A stretch of DNA of 8,079 bases, taken from Streptomyces katrae. GTDB taxonomy: Bacteria > Actinomycetota > Actinomycetes > Streptomycetales > Streptomycetaceae. The translations under genes and the position numbers were made by a program. The stretch spans positions 1-8,079 of the forward strand of contig NZ_JZWV01001148.1 of the NCBI RefSeq assembly GCF_000966975.1, in the 5' to 3' direction. Positions 6,841 to 8,079 of this stretch are shown here, piece by piece (position 1 is the first letter of the stretch; every line of letters starts with the position of its first letter). Below the pieces are notes generated by a model. That model was not told where the DNA came from. It did no database searches and saw only the letters and a list, made by a program, of their open reading frames with translations.

Positions 6841-6864
6841 GGGGCGCGGGGAACCGCGCGCCCC
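6841..6864. terminator. Terminator-like hairpin with the core of a common Streptomyces intergenic repeat
   Basis: A perfect inverted repeat GGGGCGCG (6841-6848) / CGCGCCCC (6857-6864) with an 8-nt loop lies 28 bp after the stop of the gene ending at 6892. The plus-strand core GGGGCGCGGGGAAC is, from my knowledge of Streptomyces sequence, a frequently seen intergenic hairpin in that genus. It probably terminates or stabilises the upstream transcript and insulates the hydrolase promoter. Resemblance to the repeat family is recalled, not searched. Confidence 0.6.
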
Positions 6865-7115
6865 GACCCCGCACCCGCGAACGGTGGGAACCTAGCGGAG
6901 CGCCCCGGCCTTGGTGCCGTCCGTCAGCTTGCCCGAGAGGTCCACCTGCGCCCCCTCCGGAGCCTTGACCGCCAGCCGGTTGCCGTTGGCGCTCCCGTTC
7001 ACCCCGCCCCCCGTAGCCGTCAGCGAGGCGAACTGCGCGCTGCCCGCCGCCAGCACGTACCACTGCCCGGCCCGGGACTTCCACAGCACCCCGGCCAGCA
7101 CCCTCGGCTCCCGCG

Positions 7116-7119
7116 CCCC
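7116..7119 (-). other. Apparent +1 frameshift at a run of four G
   Basis: The second frame is sensible through DRVQVQFPGV. The original frame becomes sensible again at AREPRVLAGVLWKS. Removing one G from the four-G run (plus-strand CCCC at 7116-7119) gives VQFPGVRAREPRVLAG with no break. This restores the frame lost at 7726, so the two changes compensate. The exact base is not certain; nearby bases would also work. Confidence 0.65.
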
Positions 7120-7723
7120 GCACGCCGGGGAACTGCACCTGCACCCGGTCCGCCGCCCCCTGCCAGGTCTCCGCCCGGCTGCACAGCCAGGTCGCCGCCC
7201 CGTCGCCCTCCGGCAGCGGCTGCTTCGCGTACGTCCACGCGTTGACGGACCGCACCCCGTGCGACCGCACCGACGGCAGCAGGCACGCCGTCTTCGACCA
7301 CTCGCCGAGCTCCGCCGCCTCCGTCACGTCCCGCGCGGCGCCCGGCGCGCCCGAGGTCAGCCGGGCCGGGGTCAGCTCGCCCAGGTCGGTGACCAGCCGG
7401 GTGGCCCCGTCGCCCGTCAGGGCCAGCGCGTTCCAGCTGGTGCACTCACCGTTCGCCGCCGGACCCGGCACCGGCGGGGTCAGCCCGTCCGGGCCGAGCT
7501 TCAGCGCCGACGGCTGGTCGCCCGGCTTCAGCAGGTCCCGTACGGCGGCACCGGTGACCCAGGGCGCCGTGAGGTAGCGGACGTTGCCGTCGACCCGGCT
7601 GAGCACCAGGGCGGTCGCCGTGTCCGCCGTCGCCCCGTCGGTCCGCGCGAAGTCCAGGGCGGCACCGGCCGTCCCGTTGCGCGGCTCCGCGTACCGCACC
7701 ACCCGCAGCCCGTCGTACAGCAG

Positions 7724-7734
7724 CACACCACCAC
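7724..7734 (-). other. Apparent -1 frameshift in a GTG-repeat tract
   Basis: Reading the minus strand, the frame giving GTVDQAVVV is sensible down to the GTG codon at 7728-7726. The frame giving LLYDGLRVVRYAEP is sensible from the GTG at 7726-7724 onward. The two overlap by a single base, so restoring one base would give four consecutive GTG codons followed by CTG CTG. Short-repeat tracts like this are typical places for slippage or base-calling error. Confidence 0.75.
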
Positions 7735-8079
7735 CGCCTGGTCGACGGTCCCCGCGAACAGCAGTTGCGGCGGGCCCATCGGCGGCCCCGACGGGGTTCC
7801 CGGGGTCGCCGAGACCACCACCGTCCTGCCCGGGCGGGCCCACACGGCCAGCGCCCGCCGCAGCAGCTCGGTGTCCGCGGCCCGGTCGCCGCGCGCCGGC
7901 CAGACGGAGTAGTCCGTACGGGAGGACGTGTGCCACGCCGTCGCCGTGGCCCGCACCAGCTGCCCCGGGTCCAGGGCCTGCTGCGCCGCCGCGTTCTGCG
8001 CGTACACCGGGGCGGCGGGCCCGTCCGCGCCCCAGCCGCCGCCCGGCAGCGCCAGCAGCGCCCCGCACACCGCGAGGGC

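Larger units (their letters stand above)
6892..8079 (-). pseudogene. Unrecognised membrane-anchored or secreted protein, frameshifted twice and truncated by the window
   Basis: I do not recognise this protein. About 395 residues are visible; the start lies beyond 8079. The visible end begins with a hydrophobic segment (ALAVCGALLALPGGGWG) that may be the end of a signal peptide or transmembrane helix, followed by a long, soluble, Ala/Gly/Thr-rich region suggestive of an extracytoplasmic domain. Later landmarks are NGECTSWNALAL, SKTACLLPSVRSHG and TWLCSRAETW, then KSRAGQWYVLAAGS close to the TAG stop (6894-6892). Sensible coding runs in one frame from 8079 to ~7726, shifts to a second frame (~7726 to ~7120), then returns to the first. 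The first shift fits one base lost from a GTG-repeat tract (7724-7734); the second fits one base gained in a run of four G (7116-7119). Unrepaired, the protein ends at 7528. Because the shifts cancel, either sequencing error or real mutation is possible. It is probably the last gene of a separate upstream unit. Confidence 0.75.

Noticed and set aside
5519..6895. Plus-strand open frame of 458 codons opposite the reductase and hydrolase
   Set aside because: No domain is recognisable, and both minus-strand genes beneath it have complete cofactor or metal motifs. It is an antisense shadow.
7718..7735. CAG/CAC-rich stretch as a microsatellite or CRISPR-like repeat
   Set aside because: It is only a few codons of GTG and CTG in the minus-strand gene. 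It is notable for the frame slip but is not a repeat array.

Overview
The window is very GC-rich actinobacterial DNA, most likely from Streptomyces or a close relative. The support is the strong G/C bias at third codon positions, GTG starts, the absence of TTA codons in the genes I read, and the gene types themselves. It is ordinary chromosomal accessory/metabolic sequence: I see no phage, transposase, CRISPR, tRNA or rRNA.

Layout. Positions 1-3431 (+) hold the 3' portion of a large secreted pullulanase-type alpha-1,6-glucosidase: two CBM41 modules, an N-domain/CBM48, a GH13 catalytic barrel and a C-terminal beta domain. Its reading frame is broken by a perfect 16-bp tandem duplication at 1138-1169; removing one copy restores a continuous, sensible protein. 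A perfect 13-bp-stem hairpin (3451-3479) separates it from a convergent block in which everything is on the minus strand. Reading in the direction of transcription, that block contains the frameshifted 3' part of an unknown membrane-anchored or secreted protein (8079 to 6892), a PF10118-type 'metal-dependent hydrolase' (6781 to 5885), a phthalate-dioxygenase-reductase-like flavin/2Fe-2S oxidoreductase (5888 to 4845), a TetR-family regulator (4806 to 4090) and a GNAT acetyltransferase (4004 to 3480).

How the genes work together. The hydrolase and reductase overlap as GTGA and the TetR gene follows after 38 bp, so the three probably form one unit. The 'hydrolase' carries a ferritin-like diiron ligand pattern (E56, E86xxH89, E148, E184xxH187). 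Together with the adjacent electron-transfer reductase this suggests a two-component diiron oxygenase or oxidase rather than a hydrolase; this is the most interesting functional hypothesis in the window. An 18-bp inverted repeat covering the predicted -35 of the hydrolase promoter is a candidate operator for the TetR protein. The hydrolase, TetR and GNAT genes all show a -10-like hexamer 6-7 nt before the start codon, as expected for leaderless mRNAs.

Caution. Three frame disruptions occur in two genes (a 16-bp duplication, an apparent 1-nt loss in a GTG-repeat tract, and an apparent 1-nt gain in a G run). The last two compensate each other. They may be real mutations or sequencing/assembly errors; the sequence alone cannot decide.
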